A DNA stretch of 64,000 nucleotides from an uncultured Lentisphaerota bacterium (GCA_903896925.1 CAITZM010000115.1:62001-126000); one strand, 5' to 3'. Shown: positions 48,377-58,460, counted from the stretch's first letter. A program made the numbers and translations. Notes: a model not told the origin generated them from the letters alone.

Positions 48377-49588
48377 TCAGAACGAGATGCGCCATCCGAT
48401 ATCATACAGATTCTGGTCAAATTCCGGACGCAGATCCGAATTCAACGTAGTATAGGCATAGCCAAGATCAATCCAGTTGTGGCGGTTGACCTGATATGAT
48501 AAACGCGCGCTTAACTGGTAGATGGTATCAACGCCATCTGCAACGGGTTGCCCCGTGACCGAGGTCTGATTGGCGCCTTCTATGATCACCGCACCAGGGA
48601 TGGCAACCTGATCGGCACGATACTTGCCACGCGTGGCGCCGCCAGACACATACAGCGACAGCCGAGCCGAGATATCGTAACCCAAACTGGCATAGGTGCT
48701 CAGCCGTTCCTGGCTGGCATAATTTGAAATATCAGCTTCCCACAGGGAATAACTTGCACCTGCGGTTAAGCGCAGACGAGGATCGAAAAGATAGGTCAGC
48801 GAGAAGTTGCCATAGGGCGAATTCTGCCCATTGATCGAGGTCAACTCGAAACTCTTGATCTGATAGCCGCCACTGAGCGTGCTCAACAACCGCGGTCCGA
48901 ACGAATGATCCACTCCGCCGCCCACGGACATCGTGGTCGCACTGCGCACGGAAGCCTGGCGATACGACGCATTATCGTAATTAAAGGAACCGCTTATCGT
49001 CGTCGCTTTGGAAACCTCCTGCCGCAGCGCCAAGCCGCCGGACACAATGTTATAATCCGAGTTTGTGGCGATAGCCTCGGTGTCATAGTGCATATAATAG
49101 AAACGCCCCGAACCATCCAAGCGGGTGTATTCGCGCAATTGAATGCCCACGGTGCCATTTAGGGTGTTTTCAAAATAGCTCTGATCAGGGAACATCAATG
49201 CGTTGTTACGGTCCATCATCTCCGGCTGGACGCCGCGGCGGAGGGTCTCCATCAGCGAGAAGGTGATCCGCGAAGAAATCGTCTGGTTCCAGTTGGCGTC
49301 CAATTCGTGCTGCACCGTCTGGCGCCGTTCGATATCAGAATTCATATACCAGATGAAAGAGGGCCGATAATGCAAACCCAAGTAGGTGTTTTCACGGCTG
49401 AGGTTTGCCATGACTTCCGGTTGCTCTATGATGACCCCCGTGGCGGTCTTGTTGGTTGGCGACTGATAATAATTGTCGTTCCACTGTAACCGGAGCGAAT
49501 TATTCACTGAAATCAGGTTGTCGGACCCCATGCCCCAGGCGATGCCGCCAGCTAAAACCACACCCGCTATCGCTATAGTTTTCTTCAT
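48377..49588 (-). CDS. Outer-membrane beta-barrel protein
   Basis: MKKTIAIAGVVLAGGIAWG signal; repeated amphipathic strands; C-terminal YDIGWRISF. Confidence 0.78.
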   Translation of the reverse strand: MKKTIAIAGVVLAGGIAWGMGSDNLISVNNSLRLQWNDNYYQSPTNKTATGVIIEQPEVMANLSRENTYLGLHYRPSFIWYMNSDIERRQTVQHELDANWNQTISSRITFSLMETLRRGVQPEMMDRNNALMFPDQSYFENTLNGTVGIQLREYTRLDGSGRFYYMHYDTEAIATNSDYNIVSGGLALRQEVSKATTISGSFNYDNASYRQASVRSATTMSVGGGVDHSFGPRLLSTLSGGYQIKSFELTSINGQNSPYGNFSLTYLFDPRLRLTAGASYSLWEADISNYASQERLSTYASLGYDISARLSLYVSGGATRGKYRADQVAIPGAVIIEGANQTSVTGQPVADGVDTIYQLSARLSYQVNRHNWIDLGYAYTTLNSDLRPEFDQNLYDIGWRISF

Positions 49589-49610
49589 GATTCTCTCCTT
49601 GCCCGCACCA

Positions 49611-50177
49611 TCAAATACGAGCGCCCTTGTTTGAAGATGTCGCCGTGCTGCCGCTCGGCTTGAACAGTTCACGAACCGGTTGCATGACCGCGCCAAACTG
49701 CACGTCACCGGACGGCACTACACGCGGAAGCTTCTGCCCACGATTGGAGAACATCGTGGGGCCGACGGGGATGGCGAGCGGTTCCAGCGGCTTGGTGGCC
49801 AAGCCGATGGTGTCGATCCGATAGCCCTTATCCACGAGGTAATCAATCCAAGCCTGCGGTGTCTCCGGATGCTGCACGCTGCTGCCCTGCTTCAGGGCCA
49901 ATACGCAGACCCGTGCCAAATCGTACCGGCTCACCGCCTGATCCGCTACCCATCCTTTTTCAGGGGCAATATTATTGGCCATCAGCACGCCAAAGTAATC
50001 TGCATCCGAGGGATTCGGCGGCAAGAACCGCGACAGGTGCGACAATTCAACAATTAATTTGGCGAGTTCGATTTGGGTCACCTGGGCGGTGTCCGCCGTA
50101 GGAGCGGGAGCATCCGCCGCTGAGCATACTGTCACAACGCTCATCACCGCGGCCACCATTGCACTAATTATTTTCAT
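49611..50177 (-). CDS. Secreted protein of unknown function in EPS operon
   Basis: MKIISAMVAAVMSVVTVCSAADA signal; PSDADYFGVLMANNIAPEKGWVADQAVSRYDLARVCVLAL resembles an SLH-like helix. Confidence 0.6.
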   Translation of the reverse strand: MKIISAMVAAVMSVVTVCSAADAPAPTADTAQVTQIELAKLIVELSHLSRFLPPNPSDADYFGVLMANNIAPEKGWVADQAVSRYDLARVCVLALKQGSSVQHPETPQAWIDYLVDKGYRIDTIGLATKPLEPLAIPVGPTMFSNRGQKLPRVVPSGDVQFGAVMQPVRELFKPSGSTATSSNKGARI

Positions 50178-50329
50178 TTTTTCACCTCTTTTTACCCTGC
50201 CGCCACCCGCTGACCACCTGTTTTTGCTGATGCAAAAAAAAGAACACGCCGTGGTTATCCGTTAATGCCCGCAAAAAAACAAGAAAAAAATTACGGTGTC
50301 GAATCCGCTTCCCCCTGCCGCTTCGCCCC

Positions 50330-51649
50330 TCATCCTTTGCCCCTCCGCGAACGCCCCCCTGCTCTCGTTTTATTTTTCTCATTCCGCACGTATTCCGCCG
50401 CTTGCGGCTGCCCCAAGGGCCCCGTCTCTGCGCAACCGGCCGGCAGCACACCGCGGCCCGCGCCATACGCGTCGACCGCTATGCCCGCACCCATGACCAC
50501 GCCGAGCACGATCATCAGTCGCGAGGTACCAAAGTTGTATTCCACAAGACCGTTGAGCAACAGCCCGGCGAACATCAGGAGCAGCACCAGGGCCGCGATC
50601 GCCGCGGGCTCCGCCTCCGCTCGCGCGCGGCGGAGCCGGCGGATCGCCTCCGCCAACGCCCAGCCCATCCACAGCACGTAGGTCGCCAGGCCGGCCCAGC
50701 CGGTTTCCACCAGTACCGTCAGCGCATTGTTGTGCAGGTGGTCACGGTCGGCTTCGACGTTGGGCGCGACCGCGCGCATCTTCTCGTTGGTGAGTTGGCG
50801 GTAGCCGAGGCCCCACGGATGCGCCTGAATCAGCGCCGGCGCGATGCGCAACCACATCGTTGCACGCCCGCCGACCGCGGGGTCGAAATCGCGCTCCAGC
50901 GCCGTCAGCCGCGCACGCACCGGCGGCAGACAGAGTGCGCCGAGCACAACGAGCACGATCAGCAGCGTATGCTTCCAGGTCAGCTTCATCAGCACGAAGA
51001 TCACCAGCAGCAGGACGGCGACCAGCCACGAACCCCGCTTGAGATTGATGATGAAGGCCGCGATCTGGAGGAGAAACAGGGCCGCAACCCAGCGGACGGG
51101 TTGCCGCGCGGCTCGCCGGATCAGCAACAATCCCAGCGTGGCCACCAAACCCAGCATCAACATCTGGCCGTCCGGCATCGAGCCCTGCAGCGTCAACGCA
51201 TGGAGATAGTTCTGCGCATAGTCGGGCGCTTGACGCAGCAGCCTCCACGCGTCCCAGGGCACACTGCACAGCGTTTTGACCGCCAGCACGCCGCACCCCA
51301 GCGCGAACGTCCAGAGCAGGTGCTGCACCGCGCGCGCGTCGCGCAGCAGCCACGCCGCCGCCGGCAGCGCGACAAACCACAGCAGCTTGGTGATGCGCGC
51401 CAGGTCCGGCCGGGCGGTATTAAAAGCAATCGTCAGCCAGGCGATGGCGATGAAGAGCAACGCGGGGGCGACCACCGGCGGCAGCGCCGGCAACGGCCGG
51501 GCGCGCACCAGCCAGACCACGAGCGGCACGCAGGCGGCCACGAGGAATAGCTGGCCAAGCGCCACGGAAAAGGTCACCGCGGCCACCGCCACCAGCAGCA
51601 GCCGCCGCGCCCAGACCGCCGCCGGCCTCTTTTCGAATGTCACAGGCAT
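50330..51649 (-). CDS. O-antigen ligase/polymerase-like membrane protein
   Basis: ~12 TM; KRGSWLVAVLLLVIFVLMKLTWKHTLL and ADRDHLHNNALTVLVETGWAGLATYVLW motifs; MPVTFEKRP start inside longer ORF. Confidence 0.82.
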   Translation of the reverse strand: MPVTFEKRPAAVWARRLLLVAVAAVTFSVALGQLFLVAACVPLVVWLVRARPLPALPPVVAPALLFIAIAWLTIAFNTARPDLARITKLLWFVALPAAAWLLRDARAVQHLLWTFALGCGVLAVKTLCSVPWDAWRLLRQAPDYAQNYLHALTLQGSMPDGQMLMLGLVATLGLLLIRRAARQPVRWVAALFLLQIAAFIINLKRGSWLVAVLLLVIFVLMKLTWKHTLLIVLVVLGALCLPPVRARLTALERDFDPAVGGRATMWLRIAPALIQAHPWGLGYRQLTNEKMRAVAPNVEADRDHLHNNALTVLVETGWAGLATYVLWMGWALAEAIRRLRRARAEAEPAAIAALVLLLMFAGLLLNGLVEYNFGTSRLMIVLGVVMGAGIAVDAYGAGRGVLPAGCAETGPLGQPQAAEYVRNEKNKTRAGGRSRRGKG

Positions 51650-51766
51650 GACGAGCAGACCATAGCAGAAGTACGGGCGGAATTGTGACGACAAAAAGCA
51701 CAGCGCCCGCGGCACAGCCGGGGCCGGCGTTGCGCGACGCAGGGCGGTGTGACATGATGCCGCGCC

Positions 51767-53374
51767 GTGGAACAACACAAAGTCATCCGTTCGGCCTTCA
51801 CGGTCGGCGCGTTCACCACCCTGAGCCGCTTTCTCGGACTGGCGCGCGACATGCTGACGGCCGCGGCCTTTGGCACCAGTGGTGCCATGTCGGCCTTCGT
51901 GGTCGCCTTCCGCATCCCCAACATGTTCCGGGCGCTGTTCGGCGAAGGCGCGCTCTCCGCAGCGTTTGTCCCGGTCTACACGGCGACCCGCCGGCAGGAG
52001 GGCGATGCCGCGGCCTGGCAGTTCACGCGCAAGGTCGGCACGCTGCTCAGCACGGCGTTGTTGGCCATCGTGCTGGCGGGTATCGGCTTGACCTATCTGC
52101 TTCAGCTCTTGCCGGGCCGCCTCAGCCACGACACACTGGTGCTGCCGCTGATGCGCATCATGCTGCCCTACATGCTCTTCATCTGCCTGGCCGCACTCTC
52201 GCAGGGCGTCCTGAACAGCCATTTGCGCTTTGCCCTGCCGGCCTTCACCCCCTGCTTGCTGAACCTCACGTGGATCGCCTTCATCCTGTTCGTCTGCCCG
52301 CTGCTCGGGGAGACGAACGACCAGCGTATCTTCGGTGTCGCCCTGGGCATCCTCGTCGCCGGCGTGGTCCAGCTTGGCGCGCAAGTTCCGGCGCAGTTGC
52401 GGCTCGGCTGGCGCCCCGGCTTCACATGGGACCTGCGCGACGCGCGCGTGCTGCGGTTCCTCAAGCTGATGGCCCCGGTCGCGCTCGGCCAGTCCGTCTC
52501 GCAGCTCAACATGGCGATCAACAGCTTCATGGCGCTCTTTGCGACGCCCTGGGCGGCCTCCACGATGTATTTCGCCGAGCGCCTGCTGTTCGTCCCGCAA
52601 GGCATCCTGGCCACCGCGATGAGCACCGTCCTGCTGCCCGTGCTTTCGCGCCATGTGGCCGAGGGCCAGCACGACCGGGTCCGCGAAACGATCAACCACT
52701 CGCTGCGCATCCTGCTCTTCATCATGGTGCCCGCCGCCGTCGGCCTGTTCGTGCTCGCGCGGCCGATCACCGCCGCGCTGCTCGGCTGGAAAGCCTTCGA
52801 CGCCACCAGCGTGGATCACGCCACGCAGGTCCTGCAGGTCTACGCGCCCGGCCTGTTCTTTTTCGGCCTCGCGAAGGTTTTCGTGCCCGCGTTCTACGCC
52901 CTGCAGGACACGCGCACACCGTTCCGCAACGGGCTGTTCGCCGTCGGCATCAACTTCTCGCTGAACCTCGTCTGCACCTTTACGCTCGTGCCGGAGTGGA
53001 AGGCCGCGAGTCTGGCCGCCGCCATGGTCCTTGCCGAGGCGTTCAACGGCCTGACGCTCGGCTGGCAGCTGCGCCGCCGCCTGGGCTCGTTCGGTGGCCG
53101 CGCCGTGTGGCAGAGCGCGCTGCGCTCGCTGGCCGCCGCCGGGTCAATGGGCTTGGCGATCTGGGTGGGCCATGCGGCGTTGACCGACGCGCTCGCTAAG
53201 GCGGGCCTGCACGGCAAGTGGCTGCAATTCGGCGCGCTCATCCCGTCCCTCGCGCTCGGCATCGCCCTCTACCTGCTGTTGGCTTGGCTGCTGCGCTGCC
53301 CGGAACTCGGCCAGGTCCGCGACGCACTCGCCGCCCGCCGCGCGGCCAAACAAAAACCCGCCGCTGGACGCTGA
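51767..53374 (+). CDS. murJ: Lipid II flippase MurJ
   Basis: TTLSRFLGLARDMLTAAAFGTSGAMSAFVVAFRIPNMFRALFGEGALSAAFVPVYT. Confidence 0.94.
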   Translation: MEQHKVIRSAFTVGAFTTLSRFLGLARDMLTAAAFGTSGAMSAFVVAFRIPNMFRALFGEGALSAAFVPVYTATRRQEGDAAAWQFTRKVGTLLSTALLAIVLAGIGLTYLLQLLPGRLSHDTLVLPLMRIMLPYMLFICLAALSQGVLNSHLRFALPAFTPCLLNLTWIAFILFVCPLLGETNDQRIFGVALGILVAGVVQLGAQVPAQLRLGWRPGFTWDLRDARVLRFLKLMAPVALGQSVSQLNMAINSFMALFATPWAASTMYFAERLLFVPQGILATAMSTVLLPVLSRHVAEGQHDRVRETINHSLRILLFIMVPAAVGLFVLARPITAALLGWKAFDATSVDHATQVLQVYAPGLFFFGLAKVFVPAFYALQDTRTPFRNGLFAVGINFSLNLVCTFTLVPEWKAASLAAAMVLAEAFNGLTLGWQLRRRLGSFGGRAVWQSALRSLAAAGSMGLAIWVGHAALTDALAKAGLHGKWLQFGALIPSLALGIALYLLLAWLLRCPELGQVRDALAARRAAKQKPAAGR

Positions 53375-53445
53375 CCGGACGCCAGCCTTGATTGCCCTGG
53401 CGGGCCTGGCGTATCCTGCGACAGACTTCAAACACAGGAGCAACC

Positions 53446-54609
53446 ATGACCTTGGTGAAAATTCTCTGGGCGGGGGGGCTGCTGGCGGCGGCTTCCTGGC
53501 CGGCCACGGCAACGCCGGCGATCACCGTGCTGGAGACAAAAGTCATCAGCCACGACGCGCAGTATTACCACGGCTGGCCGACGGTGGCGCGGCGGGCCAA
53601 CGGGGAGCTCTGGGTCGCCTGGTCCGGCGGCCGCGAGGCGCACATCTGTCCGTTCGGACAGGTGCAGGCGATGACCTCACGCGACGACGGCGCCACCTGG
53701 AGCTGGCCGCGGGTCTTGCTCGACAGTGCCATTGACGACCGCGATGCCGGCGTTCTCGAAACCGTCCAGGGCACGCTGCTGGTCACCACGTTCACCTCAC
53801 TCGCCTATGAACCGCTGCTGAAGAAACAGGCCGCGCTGGTCGAGCTATCCACCAACGGCTGGAAGTCGGCGGGCATGAAACCGGAGCAGTTCGCCCGCTG
53901 GAAAGCCTGCCACGAACGGCTGAACGACGCGGAGCGCAAAGCCGAACTGGGGCAGTGGCTGATCCGCTCAGCCGATGGCGGCAAGACCTGGTCTACGCGG
54001 TTGCCCTCCCCCGTGAACAGTCCGCACGGTCCCATCCAGTTGCGCGACGGCCGGCTGCTGTACGCGGGCAAAGAACTTTGGGCCACGCCCAAACGGGTCG
54101 GCGCATGCGAGTCGGCCGATGACGGCCGTACCTGGCGCTGGCTCGCCGAGATTCCTGCACGCGCCGGAGAAACGTGCGCCGACTACGTCGAGCTGCATGC
54201 CGTCGAGGCGGCCAGCGGGCGGCTGCTGGTCCAGGCACGTGGCCACGGAGTGACCAACAAGTTTGAAACACTTCAAGCGGAATCTGACGACGGCGGCAAG
54301 ACCTGGACCGCGCTGCATTCCATCGGAGTGTGGGGCGCACCCTCCCACCTGCTGCGCCTGCGCGATGGCCGGCTGCTGATGACCTACGGCTATCGCCGGC
54401 CCCCGTTCGGCAACCAGGCGCGCGTCAGCGCCGACGAGGGCCGCACCTGGTCGGAACCGCTGTTCATCTCCCGCGACGCTGCCAACGGCGACCTCGGTTA
54501 TCCCAGCACGGTGGAACTGGACGATGGCACGCTGCTGACCATCTGGTACGAACAGCTGAAAGACGTCCCCAAAGCCGTCCTGCGCCAGGTCCGCTGGCGG
54601 CTGGAGTGA
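53446..54609 (+). CDS. Secreted exo-alpha-sialidase-like BNR protein
   Basis: Signal peptide; repeated Asp-box-like SADGGKTWS, SDDGGKTWT, SADEGRTWS; WVAWSGGREAHICPFGQVQAMTSRDDGATW. Confidence 0.85.
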   Translation: MTLVKILWAGGLLAAASWPATATPAITVLETKVISHDAQYYHGWPTVARRANGELWVAWSGGREAHICPFGQVQAMTSRDDGATWSWPRVLLDSAIDDRDAGVLETVQGTLLVTTFTSLAYEPLLKKQAALVELSTNGWKSAGMKPEQFARWKACHERLNDAERKAELGQWLIRSADGGKTWSTRLPSPVNSPHGPIQLRDGRLLYAGKELWATPKRVGACESADDGRTWRWLAEIPARAGETCADYVELHAVEAASGRLLVQARGHGVTNKFETLQAESDDGGKTWTALHSIGVWGAPSHLLRLRDGRLLMTYGYRRPPFGNQARVSADEGRTWSEPLFISRDAANGDLGYPSTVELDDGTLLTIWYEQLKDVPKAVLRQVRWRLE

Positions 54610-54614
54610 TCGAG

Positions 54615-54660
54615 TTCCAAGGTTCGGCAAAGTTTTCGTGAGATGGTCCAAGCCTTGGAA
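54615..54660. repeat. TTCCAAGG...TCCAAGCCTTGGAA palindromic motif after sialidase
   Basis: TTCCAAGG at 54615-54622 and TCCAAGCCTTGGA at 54647-54659. Confidence 0.55.
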
Positions 54661-54719
54661 ACCTGGGCCGAGCCACTGCGCATTCCTGCATGGAGGGCGG
54701 CGTATCACGCCGCCTTTTT

Positions 54720-54912
54720 TCATGGCGCGGCGGGCGTCGTCAGGCCGGCTTGTTTGTAGAAATTCCGCAGAATAACCCGGCCGTCCAGGTGCTGGTCGTC
54801 GTACTGCTCCAGGTGAAACTGCGTGCCGTACATCAGGCGCTGCTTGTGCTTGATGGCCTCGATCGGGCACGCGTCATTCACGGCAAGCACAGTGAACTCC
54901 GCCGGCAGCTCA
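54720..54912 (-). pseudogene. C-terminal fragment of class I glutamine amidotransferase-like gene
   Basis: ELPAEFTVLAVNDACPIEAIKHKQRLMYGTQFHLEQYDDQHLDGRVILRNFYKQAGL; GATase His-x-Glu region (FHLE) without its Cys domain. Confidence 0.6.
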
Positions 54913-57321
54913 CCGCGTGAACAGATACCAGAGCGTCGCGCTCTCGGGCGCGAGCGCGAACTCGGTCGCGCCGGCGGCGGCGCGCGCGGGCACATCGCGC
55001 GCCGGTTGCCCGGCGGCGTCGAGCGCCTGGCAGCGCCAGCCCGGGCCGGGCAACCTCAGCACGCCGCGCACGGCTTCGATGCGCACCGGCGCGCGGCCCC
55101 ACCGGGTGCCGATGGTGCGGCGGTCGGCCGAGAAACCCATGTCCACGTTCTCGCAGCGACCGCACGCCGCCAGCATCACGCGCCGCGATTTTTCCAGCGG
55201 CTGACCGTCGAGCGCGGTCAACGCCGCGGCGGCGAACGAGGGACTCTGCACGCGCAGTTCATCGCCGGCAATTTTGCCGGTCCACACGCGCCAACCAGCG
55301 GCGCGCGCCGCGCAGCTGCCTTTCGTCCAGTCGACGCCCGGTTGCGTGACGGCATCGCGATAGATCGCCGGCGCAAGCGCCATGAAGCCGAGCTTGGCGG
55401 GGTTTTCGCGTACGTCGAAGAAGCTGACCAGCCGGTCCACGGGCTGTTGGCTGGCGGAGTGGCTGTAGCTGTAGAGCCAGATGCCGTCCACGTCGCGCTG
55501 CGCGGCCCAAGCGAGCAGCAGCGGCACGCACTCGGCCTGATAATCGTTCGGCGCGGGGTGGTTGTATTCCGTCACGGTGAACGGCTTGCCCGGCACACGG
55601 TCGCCATCCATGGCCTTGAACGTGGCGTGCTCGGGCTCGCCGGTCATCGCCTTCTGCGCGATGAGCCAGTCGTTCATGTCCCAGTCGCGATGCGGGAACG
55701 TGGGATGATGCCAGTAGGCGTGGCTGTCGACGAAGTCCATGCCAAGCTGCGCGGTCTTACCGTGCTCACCGAAGACGATCGTGCCGGTGACGGGCGCGGC
55801 ACATTTCAAATCGCGATGGATAAAGTCGCGCATCCCATCGAAGAAGCGCTTCTCCGTCGCGACGAGAAACGCCGTACGGTCGGCCGCGCGCGCCGCGGTT
55901 TCCGCGCCGGCGTACAGCGCGACCGAGCCGCGCTCCGGTGCTTCGTCGTCCCGCAAGCCTGCGCGGCCGCCGGGCCGCAACTCGACGCCGTTCAAAAAGA
56001 CATCGCCTGCGTGACCGCCCACGGCGAAGTTGATGCGCGCCTGGGTATCGTCGCCCGTGGCTTCGAAGCCGAGGGTAAATTCCTGCCAGTTCGTGGTCAG
56101 GTGCACGTATTGGTGCAAACCCAGCTCGTTCCACGGCTCATGGTGCTGGCCGCAGCCGGCGTACAGCTTGCGCGGCTGCGTCGCGCAGGCGGCAAAGCGG
56201 AGCGTGTAGTAGCGTCCCTTCTCCACGCGCAGGCCCACGTGGTTCAATTGCAGGTGCCACTCGGTCTCGTCGCGCTTCACCAGCTTGAGGACGAGCGCGT
56301 CACGGCCGGCGTGCGGCGCCTGCGCGGCGGTCATGCTGCAGCCGTCATGCTGCTCCAGCTCCCACGGGCCGGTGGTGGCCAGCGGCTGCATCAGGCTGGC
56401 GCCGAGCGGAGCGCTACCCACGGCCCACACGGCGCGCAGTTTGTCCACAGCGCCGTATTTCGCGAGCAGCCAGGCGTTCCACTGGCGGCGCAGCTCGCCG
56501 GCATAGGGCTCGCCGAAGACGCGCAACTTCTCCTCGCCATTCCACATGAAGAAGCTGTCCTCGTTGGTGATCTCCACGAGCGCGACGGCGGGATCATCGG
56601 CGTAGCGCACGCCGCGCACGGTGCTGACGCGGTCGAGGAGCGTGCGCGCATAGTCCTTTTGTAGCTTGATGAACTCGGGGACAAAGAGGCTGACAATCTT
56701 GCCCATCTCCGTGCCCGGCGGCGGCAGGGAGAGCGCCCGCGCGAAATCGCGGCCGACATGCAGGTTCAGGTCCACCGAGATGCCCTGCTGCGCCAGCGCG
56801 GCAACGAAGCCGTCGAGCCGGCGCAGCGCCTCCTCGTCGAGCTCGCGTTGTGGCGCATCCGCGCGCCAAAGACCCATCGGAAACGACGAGGTGTCCATGT
56901 GGTGCAGGCGGACGTTGTTGAGGCCCAGCGCCGCGAGGCGCGCGGCAATCACAGGCGCCTCCTCGGCCGACGGCAGATTCGCACCGAACGAGCAATTGAC
57001 GCCGAAGAAGCGGATGCGTTCGCCACCGCGGTAGAAATGCTCGCCGCGCACCACAATGCGCGGGCTGCGCGTGGTGATCGGCGCCGGCGGGCGGGCCTGC
57101 CACGCCGGCGCGGATAACTGCGCCGGAATGATGAACGGTACCCAGTCCTGCGCCTGCGCGGCAGCGCACAGCGCGCCGATGGCGAGAACACAAGCCAGCT
57201 TCCGGGCATGCTCCCGCAGCAGAGGGATGGCCCTCCGCTGCAGGACAGACGCCTGCTGTGGCCACGGCTGGAGAGACGCGTGCCGTCGCGTCCGCAAACA
57301 CACCGCCTTCGGAATGGTCAT
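54910..57321 (-). CDS. Secreted glycoside hydrolase (GH5/GHA-like TIM barrel with inserted CBM)
   Basis: RIVVRGEHFYRGGERIRFFGVNCSFGANLPS; VALVEITNEDSFFMWNG; central beta-sandwich RYYTLRFAACATQPRKLYAGC... Confidence 0.82.
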   Translation of the reverse strand: MTIPKAVCLRTRRHASLQPWPQQASVLQRRAIPLLREHARKLACVLAIGALCAAAQAQDWVPFIIPAQLSAPAWQARPPAPITTRSPRIVVRGEHFYRGGERIRFFGVNCSFGANLPSAEEAPVIAARLAALGLNNVRLHHMDTSSFPMGLWRADAPQRELDEEALRRLDGFVAALAQQGISVDLNLHVGRDFARALSLPPPGTEMGKIVSLFVPEFIKLQKDYARTLLDRVSTVRGVRYADDPAVALVEITNEDSFFMWNGEEKLRVFGEPYAGELRRQWNAWLLAKYGAVDKLRAVWAVGSAPLGASLMQPLATTGPWELEQHDGCSMTAAQAPHAGRDALVLKLVKRDETEWHLQLNHVGLRVEKGRYYTLRFAACATQPRKLYAGCGQHHEPWNELGLHQYVHLTTNWQEFTLGFEATGDDTQARINFAVGGHAGDVFLNGVELRPGGRAGLRDDEAPERGSVALYAGAETAARAADRTAFLVATEKRFFDGMRDFIHRDLKCAAPVTGTIVFGEHGKTAQLGMDFVDSHAYWHHPTFPHRDWDMNDWLIAQKAMTGEPEHATFKAMDGDRVPGKPFTVTEYNHPAPNDYQAECVPLLLAWAAQRDVDGIWLYSYSHSASQQPVDRLVSFFDVRENPAKLGFMALAPAIYRDAVTQPGVDWTKGSCAARAAGWRVWTGKIAGDELRVQSPSFAAAALTALDGQPLEKSRRVMLAACGRCENVDMGFSADRRTIGTRWGRAPVRIEAVRGVLRLPGPGWRCQALDAAGQPARDVPARAAAGATEFALAPESATLWYLFTR

Positions 57322-57337
57322 ATGAACTCGCAGGGCA

Positions 57338-58177
57338 TCAAACCTTGCCGCACTTCTTGAGGAAAGCGTAGCAGTCGGCGAGGCTCTTGAGCGGATCGCT
57401 GCCGACCTCGTGCTCGACGATGTACCACTCCGTGCCGCCGGTGGTCTCGCACACCTCGAAGACCTGTTGCCACGGTACCACGCCTTCGCCGATGGCCGCG
57501 GCCTTCGGGCCGCCGTGTTCCTTCAGATGGATGGTCACGGCCCGCCCGGGATATTTCTTGAGCATGGCGACCGGATCGCCGCCGCCGTCGAGGCAGTTAC
57601 CCGTGTCGAGCTGCATCACCACGTCCGCCCCGGTGTTGCCAAAGAGCAGGTCCCAGATCGTTTCGCCGTCGATCTTTTTGAAATCGCCGCCGTGCGCGTG
57701 ATAGCCCACGCGCATCCCGCACGTCTTGCCCTTCGCGGCGAGTTCATTGAACAGCTTCGCCGTGTCACGGCAAGCCTGCGCCGTGGCGACGCGCGCGTGC
57801 GGCAGGCTGGGAACGATCAGGAACTTGTTGCCGAGCGTCTGGTTGAACTCGAGCGTCTTGGCCCACGCGTCGCCCAGCAGCGTATCGAGGCCGGTATGCG
57901 TGCCGCAGCAGACGAGACCGTCGTCGTCGAGCAGCTTGCGCAGTTCCTTGGCCGTGCGGCCGTGGTAGCCGGCGAACTCGACGCCGCGGAAACCGATCTT
58001 CGCGACCGCTGCCAGCATGCCGGGCAGGTCCTTGGCGCACTCCTTGCGCAGCGAATAGAGCTGCAAGGCGACGGGTATCTTTTTGCCGTCGGCCGCGCCG
58101 CGGAGGGGGAAGCCGAGGGCGGCCAGGGCGGCGCATCCGGCGCTATACTTGAGCAGGTCACGACGCGAGCAGTTCAT
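57338..58177 (-). CDS. Sugar phosphate isomerase/epimerase (TIM barrel), probable Tat signal
   Basis: MNCSRRDLLKYSAGCAALAALGFPL; VALQLYSLRKECAKDLPGMLAAVAKIGFRGVEFAGYHGRTAKELRKLLDDDGL. Confidence 0.9.
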   Translation of the reverse strand: MNCSRRDLLKYSAGCAALAALGFPLRGAADGKKIPVALQLYSLRKECAKDLPGMLAAVAKIGFRGVEFAGYHGRTAKELRKLLDDDGLVCCGTHTGLDTLLGDAWAKTLEFNQTLGNKFLIVPSLPHARVATAQACRDTAKLFNELAAKGKTCGMRVGYHAHGGDFKKIDGETIWDLLFGNTGADVVMQLDTGNCLDGGGDPVAMLKKYPGRAVTIHLKEHGGPKAAAIGEGVVPWQQVFEVCETTGGTEWYIVEHEVGSDPLKSLADCYAFLKKCGKV

Positions 58178-58340
58178 GATGGTCCCTTTCGGTTGAGCGA
58201 CGCGGCACCCTAGCAGAACCGCCGCCGCGCGAAAAGTTTGCGTTTGCAACGGCAGTTGGCCGCGGGTTTCCGATCGAGCACGCGCTTGGCGGTTCCAGCC
58301 TGGTGTGACTGGCACGGTTCAGTGCGCATCGCGACGAATT

Positions 58341-58460
58341 CGGAGCGGCGGCACTCCTGCCGCCGTAGCCAGAACGTCGAACGCGGGCCTTGCTCATGCT
58401 ACGCGTGTAAGTCCGTGGTGTGGTTGTGACTGTTTCGGCGGCAGGAGTGCCGCCGCTCCG
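58341..58460. repeat. Intergenic palindromic pair CGGAGCGGCGGCACTCCTGCCGCC...GGCGGCAGGAGTGCCGCCGCTCCG
   Basis: Arms 58341-58364 and 58437-58460, exact reverse complements over 24 nt. Confidence 0.85.

Noticed and set aside
50178-50329. T/A-tract-rich spacer as a possible riboswitch before the EPS genes
   Set aside because: A-runs and T-runs are present but no conserved riboswitch core or convincing stem was identified.
54823-56664. 613-aa plus-strand ORF opposite the glycoside hydrolase
   Set aside because: Antisense shadow; the hydrolase frame has a signal peptide and catalytic motifs.
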